Source: Chloroflexi bacterium SZAS-1
GTDB taxonomy: Bacteria; Chloroflexota; Chloroflexia; Chloroflexales; Roseiflexaceae
NCBI GenBank assembly: GCA_018266315.1
Contig: JAFEAS010000113.1
Location: forward strand, 1 to 40,035
Reading direction: 5' to 3'
Length of the DNA stretch: 40,035 nucleotides
Positions 1-7,835 of the stretch are shown here, piece by piece (within the stretch, counting starts at the first letter, position 1; each line of letters starts with the position of its first letter). Under the pieces are notes generated by a model. The model ran no database searches, was not told where the DNA came from, and was given only the letters and a program-made list of their open reading frames with translations. Position numbers and translations under genes: made by a program.

Positions 1-13
1 GAAGAGATGTTGA

Positions 14-214
14 CTAATCGGCGACGGTCAACCATAATTCGCGAGTCATCTTCAACCGCTCGGTGAAGATGTGGATGCGGCGCTTTGTCCAGCCACGCAG
101 CTCCTTGATAACGTTGCGAAAGAACCTCGGCGCGATCTGCTCAAGGCCACTAGCCAGGAAGAGGCCGGGGCCGAGTTGCTTTTTCAATTCATCTGTCCAG
201 GGATTCTTAGCCAT
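14..214 (-). CDS. small hypothetical protein (66 aa)
   Basis: A 66-residue reading frame with an ATG start and a stop inside the window. It is basic and helix-prone, with aromatic and arginine-rich stretches in its second half. No signal peptide, membrane segment or family motif is recognisable, and there is no clear Shine-Dalgarno sequence ahead of the ATG. It lies in an accessory stretch next to another orphan gene and an insertion sequence, so it could be a fragment of a larger mobile gene. Function unknown. Reality of the gene is uncertain. Confidence 0.3.
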   Translation of the reverse strand: MAKNPWTDELKKQLGPGLFLASGLEQIAPRFFRNVIKELRGWTKRRIHIFTERLKMTRELWLTVAD

Positions 215-435
215 ATACTATTTCGTAAATGATAGATTGTGCGTCACGTAAACTTTCTCTCTCGCTCCATTCTTCTCAAGCATTCGAGCGGAGTTTCGTT
301 TGGTAGTAGCTCATAACCGCAACCAGTAACTCCACCCTTCCATGAACCCGAACGTTCGCCAACCTCTGCATCAAAATCAATGTTTATACTTCGAGATACT
401 TGGTTAAACAATGGCGACCACCTGAGTGCTCGTCT

Positions 436-807
436 TCACCATTCTCTTTCCTCAACCCTGATGGTGGCTTTTCTCTCCTGTACCTCCCCTGACTTTAAGG
501 TATAGGTGTATGGGTATATCTCAATCCATAAAACATCTTTCCATTTATTCTCATAGAAGTTCTTTCTATCACCTCTGTGCTCATGCTCCCATGAGCCATC
601 TTTCCTTAAAGCACTTGTTCGCACCCAATCCAAATCCCAAGGCATATAAAATGTCCACCACTTATTACCACCGTTCATATTCCCCTTGCCGCCTCTGTGT
701 ATCCAGAAAATTCGGTCGTGATAAGCTATGCCCCACTTTGGTGGATCGCATTCATCAGTCCACTTGTTCCTAAACGGCAAAATGAGAGCAAGACTGAAGA
801 AAAACAA
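436..807 (-). CDS. tryptophan-rich hypothetical protein, possibly 5'-truncated by the IS
   Basis: A 123-residue frame that looks like genuine protein. It holds about ten tryptophans, dense aromatic/charged alternation (for example FWIHRGGKGNMNGGNKWW) and a hydrophilic C-terminus ending EEREW. I do not recognise the family. The only start at the 5' end is a TTG at 805-807. The frame stays open upstream towards and into the IS3 element, whose left end lies about 25 bp away, so the natural start may have been lost to the insertion. The first dozen residues are hydrophobic and may be non-native. Function unknown; possibly phage or mobile-element cargo. Confidence 0.5.
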   Translation of the reverse strand: MFFFSLALILPFRNKWTDECDPPKWGIAYHDRIFWIHRGGKGNMNGGNKWWTFYMPWDLDWVRTSALRKDGSWEHEHRGDRKNFYENKWKDVLWIEIYPYTYTLKSGEVQERKATIRVEEREW

Positions 808-894
808 GTCAAGGTTTATTCGTGGACGTGTGGTGAGACCACAAAACTAGCCAGGTTGGTGTGATAGGATGCTCCACAAGGAGGAACCCTGAAG

Positions 895-1281
895 ATGCCA
901 ACCTATAATGCCGAACAGATACTCAAGATTCTTGAGCAGGCTGATAAAGCAGAGCAAACGGTCACGGCCGTCTGTCGAGAACACGGAATTGCCGAGGCGA
1001 CCTTCTATCGCTGGCGCAAAGCTTATAGTGGGTTATCCGTCGCTGAACTGCAACGCCTCAAGGAATTGGAGAAAGAAAACGCTCGTCTCAAGCGGCTGCT
1101 GGCTGAGCGCGTGCTGGAAATTGACTTGCTCAAGGAGTTGCTGGGAAAAAAGCGTAACCACCGACGAGAAGCGACAGGCGGTGCGCTTTCTGGTCGCAGG
1201 CGGCTTATCAGTGCAACGGGCGTGTTTGCTGGCTTCACTAGCGCGGGCGACCTTTCGCTATCAAGCCCATCCAGACGATAA
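895..1281 (+). CDS. IS3-family transposase OrfA (HTH_8-type DNA-binding subunit)
   Basis: The first about 85 residues are a typical IS3 OrfA: a helix-turn-helix (EQILKILEQADKAEQTVTAV, then GIAEATFYRWRKAY) followed by a leucine-zipper-like coiled coil (ELEKENARLKRLLAERVLEI) that mediates multimerisation. A GAGG ribosome-binding site lies just before the ATG. Beyond LLGKK the frame reads arginine-rich nonsense to the stop at 1281. The real function continues in the overlapping orfB frame after the A6 run at 1146-1151. OrfA ordinarily recognises the element's inverted repeats and is joined to OrfB by frameshifting. Here the frame relation is +1 rather than the usual -1. Confidence 0.8.
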   Translation: MPTYNAEQILKILEQADKAEQTVTAVCREHGIAEATFYRWRKAYSGLSVAELQRLKELEKENARLKRLLAERVLEIDLLKELLGKKRNHRREATGGALSGRRRLISATGVFAGFTSAGDLSLSSPSRR

Positions 1282-2002
1282 CAGCGAGCTGGTCAGCCAA
1301 GTGCGCGAACTGGCGGCTCGCTATCCGCGCTATGGGTATCGTCGAATTACTGCGCTCATTCGCCAGAGACACCTTGTCAATCACAAGCCTGTGCGACGCA
1401 TCTGGCGACGTGAGGGCTTGCAGGTCGGACGCATACGCCATGTGCGAGCGCGTCGGAGCAGGCCACAGCCGCTGCAAGCAACCTATCCTGGAGATATTTG
1501 GGCATACGATTTTGTCGAAGACAGCTTGAGCAGTGGCGTGTCATTCAAGGTCTTAACCGTGATGGACGAATTCACCCGTGAAGGGCTCGCGCTCGATGTC
1601 GCGCCTTCTACATCGGCAGAACGGGTGATTGGTGTTCTCACAACGCTGGTTGCTCAGCACGGTGCGCCAGCTCATTTACGCAGCGACAACGGCGCCGAGT
1701 TTGTGGCCCACACGGTGCAGTTCTGGCTGGCACAGGCTGGAGTTCGGACGTTGTACATCGAGCCAGGCAAACCCTGGCAGAATGGCAAGGAGGAGCGCTT
1801 TAACGGAACCGTACGTGACGAATGCTTGAACCGCTATGTGTTTGGCTCATTTGCTGAGGCGTGTGTGCGCTTGGCGCGCTTTCGCCAGGAGTACAATACC
1901 GAACGACCACATAGCGCACTTGGCTATCTCACCCCTCAGGCATTTCGAGTTGCTTGGGCCGAGGCCCAGAAAAACCAGCAGGATCCTCTCATTTCTACTT
2001 GA
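1151..2002 (+). CDS. IS3-family transposase OrfB (DDE integrase core)
   Basis: This frame encodes the catalytic part of the transposase. A HTH_21-like N-terminus (VTTDEKRQAVRFLVAGG) is followed by a conserved RYGYRRI segment. The rve/DDE core comes next: first Asp in DIWAYDFVED, second in RSDNGAEF, and the Glu in KEERFNG about 35 residues later. The end is the classical YNTERPHSALGYLTP. Spacing and motifs match the IS407-like part of the family (YIEPGKPWQNGKEE). No good independent start is visible; in-frame GTG codons occur from 1181. Translation as an OrfAB fusion would need a +1 shift at the A6 run, or loss of one A. The catalytic residues look intact. Confidence 0.8.
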   Translation, partial: SVTTDEKRQAVRFLVAGGLSVQRACLLASLARATFRYQAHPDDNSELVSQVRELAARYPRYGYRRITALIRQRHLVNHKPVRRIWRREGLQVGRIRHVRARRSRPQPLQATYPGDIWAYDFVEDSLSSGVSFKVLTVMDEFTREGLALDVAPSTSAERVIGVLTTLVAQHGAPAHLRSDNGAEFVAHTVQFWLAQAGVRTLYIEPGKPWQNGKEERFNGTVRDECLNRYVFGSFAEACVRLARFRQEYNTERPHSALGYLTPQAFRVAWAEAQKNQQDPLIST

Positions 2003-2027
2003 CAGTTTTAGGGGCTCATGTCACATT

Positions 2028-2387
2028 GTGGACGAACTAATAGCTGAAAAGTCCCATGCCCTGAAGTTGACTACAGACGAACTTGCGAAGATCACGCAAG
2101 AATTGCAGACACCACTGACTGACGCTACAATACAGTCGCTCCTCCTGTTCTCAGTAGCGTTTCAGGAGCGGCTTGAAGAAGTGGAGAAGACCATTGAGGG
2201 CAAGCGTACAGTCATCGACGGCTTAGATGTCACCGTGAAGGTATTGCGTAAGGACGGAGAGATTTATTTAGAGCTTCGGAGCATTCTCCGCCCTCACAGC
2301 ATGACTATACTACTGGCTCCTCAACATCATTCGGGGACTGAGTTCGGATATCCTTCAAGGTTGAAAGATCGCGCATACGCTCGGTGA
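2028..2387 (+). pseudogene. 3' remnant, possibly of a large serine recombinase
   Basis: Directly after the IS an open frame starts with a GTG and reads VDELIAEKS, then a long helical segment (ELAKITQELQTPLTDATIQS). It continues with a strand-like segment (VIDGLDVTVKVLRKDGEIYL). Helices followed by 'LDVxVxV-basic-GEIYLEL' resemble the distal C-terminal part of serine recombinases, but no catalytic domain is present, so this is a tentative resemblance. The last 27 codons overlap the 3' end of def on the other strand, suggesting the true stop was lost. It is not continuous with the sequence left of the IS in any frame. Confidence 0.3.
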
Positions 2388-2871
2388 ACAGCACGCCGTC
2401 GAGATGGTCGATCTCGTGCTGGAGCGCGCGGCCCAGCAGCCCATTGGCCTTGCGAATGCGCTGGCGCTTGCCCTTCAAATCGGTATAATCGACTGTTACC
2501 CAGCTCGCGCGGGGCACATCGCCGTAGCGCCCTGGCAAGCTCAGGCAGCCTTCCTGCCCGATCTCTTCTTTGTCGCTGTGCTTCACAATTTCGGGGTTGA
2601 TCAGCACATAGTTCTGCTCGGGCGCTAGCTCGATGATCGAGCCATCGGGCTGCTCTTCTTCCTCGGGCGGGATCCAGATGACGGCGATGCGCTGGCTGAT
2701 GCCAACTTGTGGCGCGGCCAGTCCTACGCCATTGGCCGCGTGCATCGTTTCAAACATATCGGCGGCGAGTGCCTGAAGTGCCGGGGTGATCTGTTTAATC
2801 GCATGTGCGCGCGTTTTGAGGACGCGCTTATCGTGCAGGTCTTCGATCTGGAGAATGCGTCGCTTGGGCAT
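2305..2871 (-). CDS. def: peptide deformylase
   Basis: A 188-residue cytoplasmic metalloenzyme that removes the formyl group from the N-terminal methionine of nascent proteins. All three family motifs are present: motif 1 GVGLAAPQVG (residues 48-57), motif 2 EGCLSLPG with the metal-binding Cys at 109, and motif 3 QHEIDHLDG with HEIDH at 152-156 (two metal His and the catalytic Glu). Length is normal. The glutamate-rich insert around residues 70-75 (PPEEEEQPDG) is a variable loop. The ATG start follows the ordinary PKRRILQIED beginning. The gene stands alone, and its 3' end overlaps a converging gene remnant. It is probably the core-genome anchor of this end of the window. Confidence 0.95.
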   Translation of the reverse strand: MPKRRILQIEDLHDKRVLKTRAHAIKQITPALQALAADMFETMHAANGVGLAAPQVGISQRIAVIWIPPEEEEQPDGSIIELAPEQNYVLINPEIVKHSDKEEIGQEGCLSLPGRYGDVPRASWVTVDYTDLKGKRQRIRKANGLLGRALQHEIDHLDGVLFTERMRDLSTLKDIRTQSPNDVEEPVV

Positions 2872-2910
2872 ATATGGGTTCCTTGTGCCTATACCTGTAT
2901 TCTATGGGTA

Positions 2911-4113
2911 TTATACCAAATGCGGGAGGCTTAATTCAATTCGCAATCCGCCATCTGGTCGTGCATGTGCAACCAGGGTGCCATTGTGGGCTTCGGCGGT
3001 GGCCCGCGCAATCGTAAGCCCTAAACCAGTGCCGCGCGCTGCGCCGATGCGGTCTCCGCCGAGCCGCCGAAAGGGCAAAAACAGGGCCTCGGCCTGTTCA
3101 GCTGCAATATGTGGCCCGCTATTCTCGATCATAAGCCGCGCCATACCATCGTCGGCCCAGGTTTTTAGCCGTATCCATCCCTGTCGGTGGTTATGGTGTA
3201 CGGCGTTTTCTACCAGGTTAGCCACCAGTCGTTCTAGCAGCGCGACATCGCCCGCGACATACACCGTTTGTAGCTCGATTTCCCAGCGTAAATGTTGGGC
3301 TTGCGCCTCGGCTTGAATCTGTTCTATCGCTGCATGCACACATGCTGCCAGATCGACCTGGGTGCGGCCCTGGAGAGATTGTTCACTCCGGGCTAGCATG
3401 AGCAATCCATCAATGAGTCGTTCACTGCGCTCAACCGCCCCGCGTATGGTTTCACCCATGGCCCGCAGCTCAGCCACCGATGCCTGTGGATCGGCGAGCG
3501 TAATGTCAACTTCGGTGCGCATAATTGTTAACGGGGTTCGTAATTCGTGCGAGGCGCTGGCGGCGAAGCGTCCCTGTAGGGCAAAGGCACGCTCCAGGCG
3601 CGCCAGCATGTTGTCAAAGGTATCGGCAAGCTCTTTCAGTTCATCATGTGGCCCCTGTAGCCCGATACGCTCGTGAAGCTGCTCCTCGGAGAGCCGCCGC
3701 GCCAAGGCAGTAATCGACTGTACCGGGCGGAGCACCCGCCCCGCAATCAGCCAGCTGAGTAGTACCACTAACCCGGCCATAAGCGCTAGCGTTAGCCCAG
3801 ACTGGAGCAGCAACTCGCGGAGCGAGGCTGTCACAATTCGGGCTTGCAGTGCCTGCAATTCGCCCTGCACATCCGACGAGGATATGGCAATCTGGAAGAG
3901 GGTATCGCCCTGCTTAGTGCCGGGTATGTGCTCGCCTTGCATAAATTGGCTACCGCTGCTGAGCGGCAAAACCACCGGCATAAGTTGAAGGCGGTACCGC
4001 ACCAGGCTATAGTTCAATAGCAGGAGAATGCTGCCGCTACTGAGGAAGAGCACGCTCAGCAGCAAGGTAAGTCGTAGCCGAGCAGTGAAGCTAAAACGTT
4101 TCATCACACGCAT
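2911..4113 (-). CDS. two-component sensor histidine kinase
   Basis: A 400-residue membrane kinase that should phosphorylate the response regulator encoded immediately upstream. Transmembrane segment 1 spans about residues 14-34, a short extracytoplasmic sensor region about 35-100, and transmembrane segment 2 about 104-124. A HAMP domain (RPVQSITALARRL) follows. The HisKA box SHELRTPLT carries the phosphorylated His189. The HATPase domain has N box LVENAVHHN (Asn303) and G box GTGLGLTIA. The ATG start overlaps the regulator's 3' end by 23 bp, indicating translational coupling; a second ATG three codons on is possible. The small sensor loop next to a MacB-type efflux pump fits sensing of envelope stress or an antimicrobial compound, which is an inference. 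Confidence 0.93.
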   Translation of the reverse strand: MRVMKRFSFTARLRLTLLLSVLFLSSGSILLLLNYSLVRYRLQLMPVVLPLSSGSQFMQGEHIPGTKQGDTLFQIAISSSDVQGELQALQARIVTASLRELLLQSGLTLALMAGLVVLLSWLIAGRVLRPVQSITALARRLSEEQLHERIGLQGPHDELKELADTFDNMLARLERAFALQGRFAASASHELRTPLTIMRTEVDITLADPQASVAELRAMGETIRGAVERSERLIDGLLMLARSEQSLQGRTQVDLAACVHAAIEQIQAEAQAQHLRWEIELQTVYVAGDVALLERLVANLVENAVHHNHRQGWIRLKTWADDGMARLMIENSGPHIAAEQAEALFLPFRRLGGDRIGAARGTGLGLTIARATAEAHNGTLVAHARPDGGLRIELSLPHLV

Positions 4114-4789
4114 ATATAGATGGTGTTTTTATATTGACCATCCGATAGCCAGCCCCAATGACGGTCTCGATCAGGGGCGGATCGCCAAGCTTGCGCCGCA
4201 GCGTATAAACAGTTGTGCGCACCGTATTTGTGAAGGGGTCGGCATTCTCATCCCACACCTGTTCCAGTAGCGTCTCAGCGCTTAACACTGCCCCATCTGC
4301 GCGTATGAGCTGCTCCAACACGGCTAGCTCTTTGCTGCTGAGCACAATTGGCTGCCCGGCACGCGCTACACTGCGCCGGCTCGGGTCGATCGTGATGTCG
4401 GCCCATACGAGGGTGCTGGGAAGTGCTGGCCCGGCGCGGCGGGCGAGGGCGTGTAGGCGCGCGACGAGCTCGGCGAAGGCAAATGGTTTGGGCAAATAAT
4501 CATCTGCACCTAAGTTGAGGCCCTGTACCCGTTGTTCCACTGTTCCAGATGCGGTTAACATCAAAATACGCAGGTGGGCATGCTGGCTATGCAACACGCG
4601 GCAGACCTCATCGCCATGCAGAAGCGGCAGATCACGATCTAGCAGTACCGTATCGTAATGATTAAGTGCAGCCTTTTCAAGCGCTTCTTCGCCATCACCC
4701 GCAATATCAACGGCCATGCCTTCGCGGCGTAAGCCACGGGCAATGCTATTCGCCAGCACCGCCTCATCTTCCACCAGCAGCACACGCAT
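4091..4789 (-). CDS. OmpR/PhoB-family response regulator
   Basis: A 232-residue transcription regulator. The receiver domain (1-115) has the acidic pair Glu7/Asp8, the phospho-acceptor Asp51 (DTVLLDRDLP), the Thr79 switch (MLTAS) and Lys101 (LPKPF). The C-terminal winged helix (about 127-222) contains LSSKELAVLEQLIRADGAVL and the recognition region TVRTTVYTLRRKLGDP followed by the wing IETVIGAGYRM. It is co-transcribed with the kinase. Its promoter carries a CCTACC/GGTAGG-type palindrome abutting the -35, and the same site precedes three other operons in this window. This regulator is the natural candidate to bind it, although OmpR-type proteins usually bind direct repeats. Confidence 0.93.
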   Translation of the reverse strand: MRVLLVEDEAVLANSIARGLRREGMAVDIAGDGEEALEKAALNHYDTVLLDRDLPLLHGDEVCRVLHSQHAHLRILMLTASGTVEQRVQGLNLGADDYLPKPFAFAELVARLHALARRAGPALPSTLVWADITIDPSRRSVARAGQPIVLSSKELAVLEQLIRADGAVLSAETLLEQVWDENADPFTNTVRTTVYTLRRKLGDPPLIETVIGAGYRMVNIKTPSIYACDETF

Positions 4790-4896
4790 GCGTTACGCTC
4801 CATATGAGGTCTTGCTTAGCCAGTATGCTCGCTATTCTATCGTTTCACAGATCAATTCCGCATCAAATAAGCTTCGCTTAATTACTTACCCTACTG

Positions 4897-4940
4897 ATCA
4901 TAATTATTGGGCCTGCGCGTGTCACCCGCCTATGGGTAGG
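4897..4940 (-). promoter_or_regulatory. operator-promoter A (drives the two-component operon)
   Basis: Read on the minus strand: the palindrome-like operator (4925-4940; plus strand CCCGCCTATGGGTAGG) is followed at once by -35 GTGACA, a 17-bp spacer and -10 TATGAT (rc of 4897-4902). This is the most diverged of four copies. It points at the response-regulator gene about 105 bp downstream, suggesting autoregulation. Confidence 0.65.
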
Positions 4941-4968
4941 TTACATTGTGCAATACCAGCTCAGGTGG

Positions 4969-4982
4969 TGGCATCATTGCCA
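4969..4982. promoter_or_regulatory. second palindrome, copy 1
   Basis: TGGCATCATTGCCA, a palindrome with 5-bp arms TGGCA/TGCCA. It sits 28 bp beyond operator A in the divergent region, between the two-component and efflux operons. The identical 14-mer recurs at 16018-16031, and a one-mismatch copy lies at 16996-17009. Confidence 0.45.
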
Positions 4983-5136
4983 TTTACCTGCTTTCCTCTG
5001 TGGGCGCTAATAGGTGCTGTGCTTACGCCCCTACTGCGCCAATGAATTTGATGCTCACTTGATCTCGCCTTTGCTACTATCACAGCAGCTTCGATACCAC
5101 TTGCCAACGAGGCACGGCACCAGTAAAGGAACAACG

Positions 5137-7008
5137 ATGGGTAGTATTACAGCGCCTCACCCTTCATCGGTAACCCAAGGAACGAAACGAATCTTCTATT
5201 GGCAGCGCATCCTGCTGCTTAGTTTGGCGTTATTGCTTAGCGCTGGCGGTATTGTGTACTGGCAAAGCCAGGCTCAGCGCAGCTCCCCGGCTGCGGTAAG
5301 CACCGCGCCAGTACTATGGGCCAACCTGAATGTGACGGTTGAGAGCAGTGGCCGCGTGGCACCAGGCCGCAGCCGCGATCTGGCGTTTCGTGTGGCTGGC
5401 ACTGTTGCTGAGGTACTGGTTCACCCAGGAGCGCAAGTTAAGGCCGGGCAAGCGCTTGCCCGCCTGGACGATCGGGTTTTGCGCCGGGCTGTGGCTCAGG
5501 CCGAAATTGATGTGCGCAGTGCTGAGGCCCTGGTAGCTAAAGCGCGCGACGGCGAAGTGCGCCCAGCCGAGCTAGCCGAAGCGAATGCCCGTATTGCAGC
5601 AGCGCAGGCGCAGTTACAGCAAACGCGCCAGGGTACCACTAGGCCCGCCGATATCGCGAATGCCGAAGCTGCACTGCGTGCCGCCGAAGCGCGCCTCGAT
5701 AAGGTGCTTCATCCCACCGCCGATGATCAGGCTGCTGCCGAAACGGCGGTTGCGCAGGCGCATGAGCAACTTGCGTTGGTTCGTGCTGAACGCTCAGCTG
5801 CAAAGACAAATGCTGAGGCCGATATGACTCAGGCCGCCAATGCGCTCCGAACTGCCCAGCAGAAGCGTAGTGATGCCTACCAGCAGCTGAGCAAGCTAAG
5901 CGAACAAGCACCGGGGTATACTGCGGTGAAAGGCGCGTATGAGCAGGCCCTCCGCGACGAGCAGGATGCTGATTCGCGTCTTCAACAGGCTCGCGTGCGC
6001 TATGAAGCGGCGCGGACGCAGGAAATAAGTGCTGTAGAAGGCGCTGAAGCCGAGCTCACTAGCGCTGAGGCTACGTTGAATGCCCTGCGCTCGCCCGATG
6101 CGCGCGCAATTACCGAGGCGCGTGCCAGCGCCGATCAAGCCCGCGCTGTGCTTCAGAAGCTGCGCCAAGGCCCAACCCATGCTGAAATTTCCGCGGCGCA
6201 GGCGGCGGTCAGTCAGGCGCAGGCGCAGCGAGAAGCCCTGGGCGCACCAGCAGCAGCTTCGGCGATTGCTGAGGCTGAGGCGAATCTCGCTCAGGCGAAG
6301 CTGAATCTTGCAGCCGCGCAGGAGAATCTGCAAGCGGCGGTGCTTCAGGCACCATTTGCAGGAACCATTGCGACTGTGGCGTTAAGCGAAGGGGCACAGG
6401 TGAATACGGCAAACCCCGCCCTGACCTTAATCGATACCAGCAGCCTTGAAATCGTTCTAAAGCTCAACGAATACGATGTGCAGCAGGTGCAAATCGGCCA
6501 GAACGCGCAGCTTAGCTTCGAGAGCCTACCAGACCAGAACTTTACTGGCAGCGTCACGGCTGTCGCTCCGGTTAGCACCCAGGATGGCAATTTGTCCACC
6601 TACGCTGTAACACTCCGTTTCGACCCCAAAGGACATTCCTTCAAAATTGGTATGACTGGGGACGCGAGTATCACCGTTGCTACCCGTGAAAACGCAATCC
6701 AGGTTCCGAATAACGCTCTCCAGGGCGATGGCGATATACGCACGGTGCAAGTACATCACCGTGGCGCAAGCAGCGCTACGCAGGTAATGGTTCAGACGGG
6801 CCTGAGCAATGGTGTGATGACCGAAGTGCTTGGTTGTTTACCAGCCCTCAACCCGTGCCTGGTTGAGGGCGATCAGGTTGAAGTCAATTCGCCTGCTGAT
6901 CTTTCAACCACTAATGAAATGGAGCAAGGCAAAGGCTTGCTGGTGCCAGCCCCGGCGAATGGTGGCCCGGCGCGCATTCCGATCTACCGACCAGCAGATA
7001 CGCCCTGA
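5137..7008 (+). CDS. HlyD/MacA-type efflux adaptor (membrane fusion protein)
   Basis: A 623-residue adaptor that would link the MacB-like transporter encoded next to the cell exterior. The start chosen is the ATG at 5137, preceded by AAAGGA; an in-frame upstream extension has no ribosome site. One transmembrane anchor (about 25-42, ILLLSLALLLSAGGIVYW) is followed by the first half of a biotinyl-lipoyl domain (VSGTVAEVLVHPGAQVKAGQ-like, GRVAPGRSRDLAFRVAGTV). An unusually long Ala/Gln/Glu-rich coiled-coil hairpin (about 120-400) follows. The lipoyl domain then closes (LQAPFAGTIATVALSEGAQV), and a beta-barrel domain ends the protein. The hairpin is several times longer than in E. coli MacA and may project across a thick envelope. 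It forms an operon with the next three genes. Confidence 0.9.
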   Translation: MGSITAPHPSSVTQGTKRIFYWQRILLLSLALLLSAGGIVYWQSQAQRSSPAAVSTAPVLWANLNVTVESSGRVAPGRSRDLAFRVAGTVAEVLVHPGAQVKAGQALARLDDRVLRRAVAQAEIDVRSAEALVAKARDGEVRPAELAEANARIAAAQAQLQQTRQGTTRPADIANAEAALRAAEARLDKVLHPTADDQAAAETAVAQAHEQLALVRAERSAAKTNAEADMTQAANALRTAQQKRSDAYQQLSKLSEQAPGYTAVKGAYEQALRDEQDADSRLQQARVRYEAARTQEISAVEGAEAELTSAEATLNALRSPDARAITEARASADQARAVLQKLRQGPTHAEISAAQAAVSQAQAQREALGAPAAASAIAEAEANLAQAKLNLAAAQENLQAAVLQAPFAGTIATVALSEGAQVNTANPALTLIDTSSLEIVLKLNEYDVQQVQIGQNAQLSFESLPDQNFTGSVTAVAPVSTQDGNLSTYAVTLRFDPKGHSFKIGMTGDASITVATRENAIQVPNNALQGDGDIRTVQVHHRGASSATQVMVQTGLSNGVMTEVLGCLPALNPCLVEGDQVEVNSPADLSTTNEMEQGKGLLVPAPANGGPARIPIYRPADTP

Positions 7009-7096
7009 AATTAACTGCTATGAATGAGGCGTTGCGCCGTAGCACGCTGTCAGGGGCGAAGGCCGCGTGTGTTGGCTGCCAGCAAGAGGTAATTCA

Positions 7097-7786
7097 GTGT
7101 CAAACCTTATTGAGATTTCAGGACTAACACGGACATATCAGGTGGGCAGCGTTAGCGTGTCAGCGCTGAGCGGCGTGAACCTGCAGATTCCGCGCGGCAG
7201 CTTTGTCGCTATCACTGGGCCATCGGGTTCGGGGAAAAGCACGCTGCTACACCTGCTCGGCTGCCTCGATCAGCCAAGTACTGGCAGCTATAATCTCGAC
7301 GGCGTTGCTATTGATGGCCTTGATCCGCGCGGCCTTGCGGCGGTGCGTCGCCATAAAATTGGCTTTGTGTTCCAGCAATTTCATTTGCTTCCGCGCCTCA
7401 ATGCTTTAGAGAATGTTGAGCTTGCACTAGTGTATCGCGGCTGGTCTGCGGGGACAGCGCGCCAGGCGCGGGCGAAACACGCATTAGAACAAGTCGGCCT
7501 GGTCGAATATTCCGCGCATCGGCCCGGCGAACTCTCAGGTGGGCAGCAGCAACGGGTTGCAATTGCTCGTGCGCTGGTTGGCAACCCGCTCCTCATTCTG
7601 GCCGACGAGCCGAGCGGCAGCCTCGACTCATACGCAACTGCTGAGATTTTAGCGTTGTTCGAGCAGCTCTATATGGCTGGGCACACGGTCGTTGTTGTTA
7701 CCCACGAGCCAGATGTAGCGCACCGTGCTGAGCGTATTGTAACGATGCGCGATGGGCAGGTTGCCAGCGACGGATTGAGCGGCTAG
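7097..7786 (+). CDS. MacB/LolD-type ABC transporter ATP-binding protein
   Basis: A 229-residue ATPase powering the adjacent FtsX-like permease. Walker A is GPSGSGKST, the Q-loop is [20 protein letters not shown] (typical of the MacB/LolD/FtsE group), the signature is [15 protein letters not shown], Walker B is [14 protein letters not shown], and the switch His is in VTHEPD. I chose the GTG at 7097, which follows an AGAGGT ribosome site; an in-frame ATG at 7067 would add ten residues of poor quality. The ATPase is a separate polypeptide, unlike fused E. coli MacB, as is usual outside Proteobacteria. It lies 88 bp after the adaptor gene and 49 bp before the permease. Confidence 0.93.
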   Translation: MSNLIEISGLTRTYQVGSVSVSALSGVNLQIPRGSFVAITGPSGSGKSTLLHLLGCLDQPSTGSYNLDGVAIDGLDPRGLAAVRRHKIGFVFQQFHLLPRLNALENVELALVYRGWSAGTARQARAKHALEQVGLVEYSAHRPGELSGGQQQRVAIARALVGNPLLILADEPSGSLDSYATAEILALFEQLYMAGHTVVVVTHEPDVAHRAERIVTMRDGQVASDGLSG

Positions 7787-7835
7787 GGTTTGGAAGCGAT
7801 AGCCAATAGCTATTTACAAAAAGGTTGACATAACC

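Larger units (their letters stand above)
834..2018 (+). mobile_element. IS3-family insertion sequence (two-ORF type)
   Basis: About 1.19 kb carrying orfA and orfB of an IS3-family transposase. The imperfect terminal inverted repeats begin TGAGACCACAAAACT at the left and, read inwards on the other strand, TGAGCCCCTAAAACT at the right. The match can be extended outward (TGTGG / TGTGACA), so the ends may be 829 and 2025. No short target duplication abuts the chosen ends, but a 7-bp direct repeat GTGGACG lies at 822-828 and 2028-2034. The boundaries are therefore uncertain by up to 10 bp. Confidence 0.8.

Noticed and set aside
908..1150. Upstream part of the long orfB frame as a real N-terminus
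   Set aside because: It is the out-of-frame shadow of orfA, serine/arginine-rich with no motif; family sequence starts only after the A6 run.
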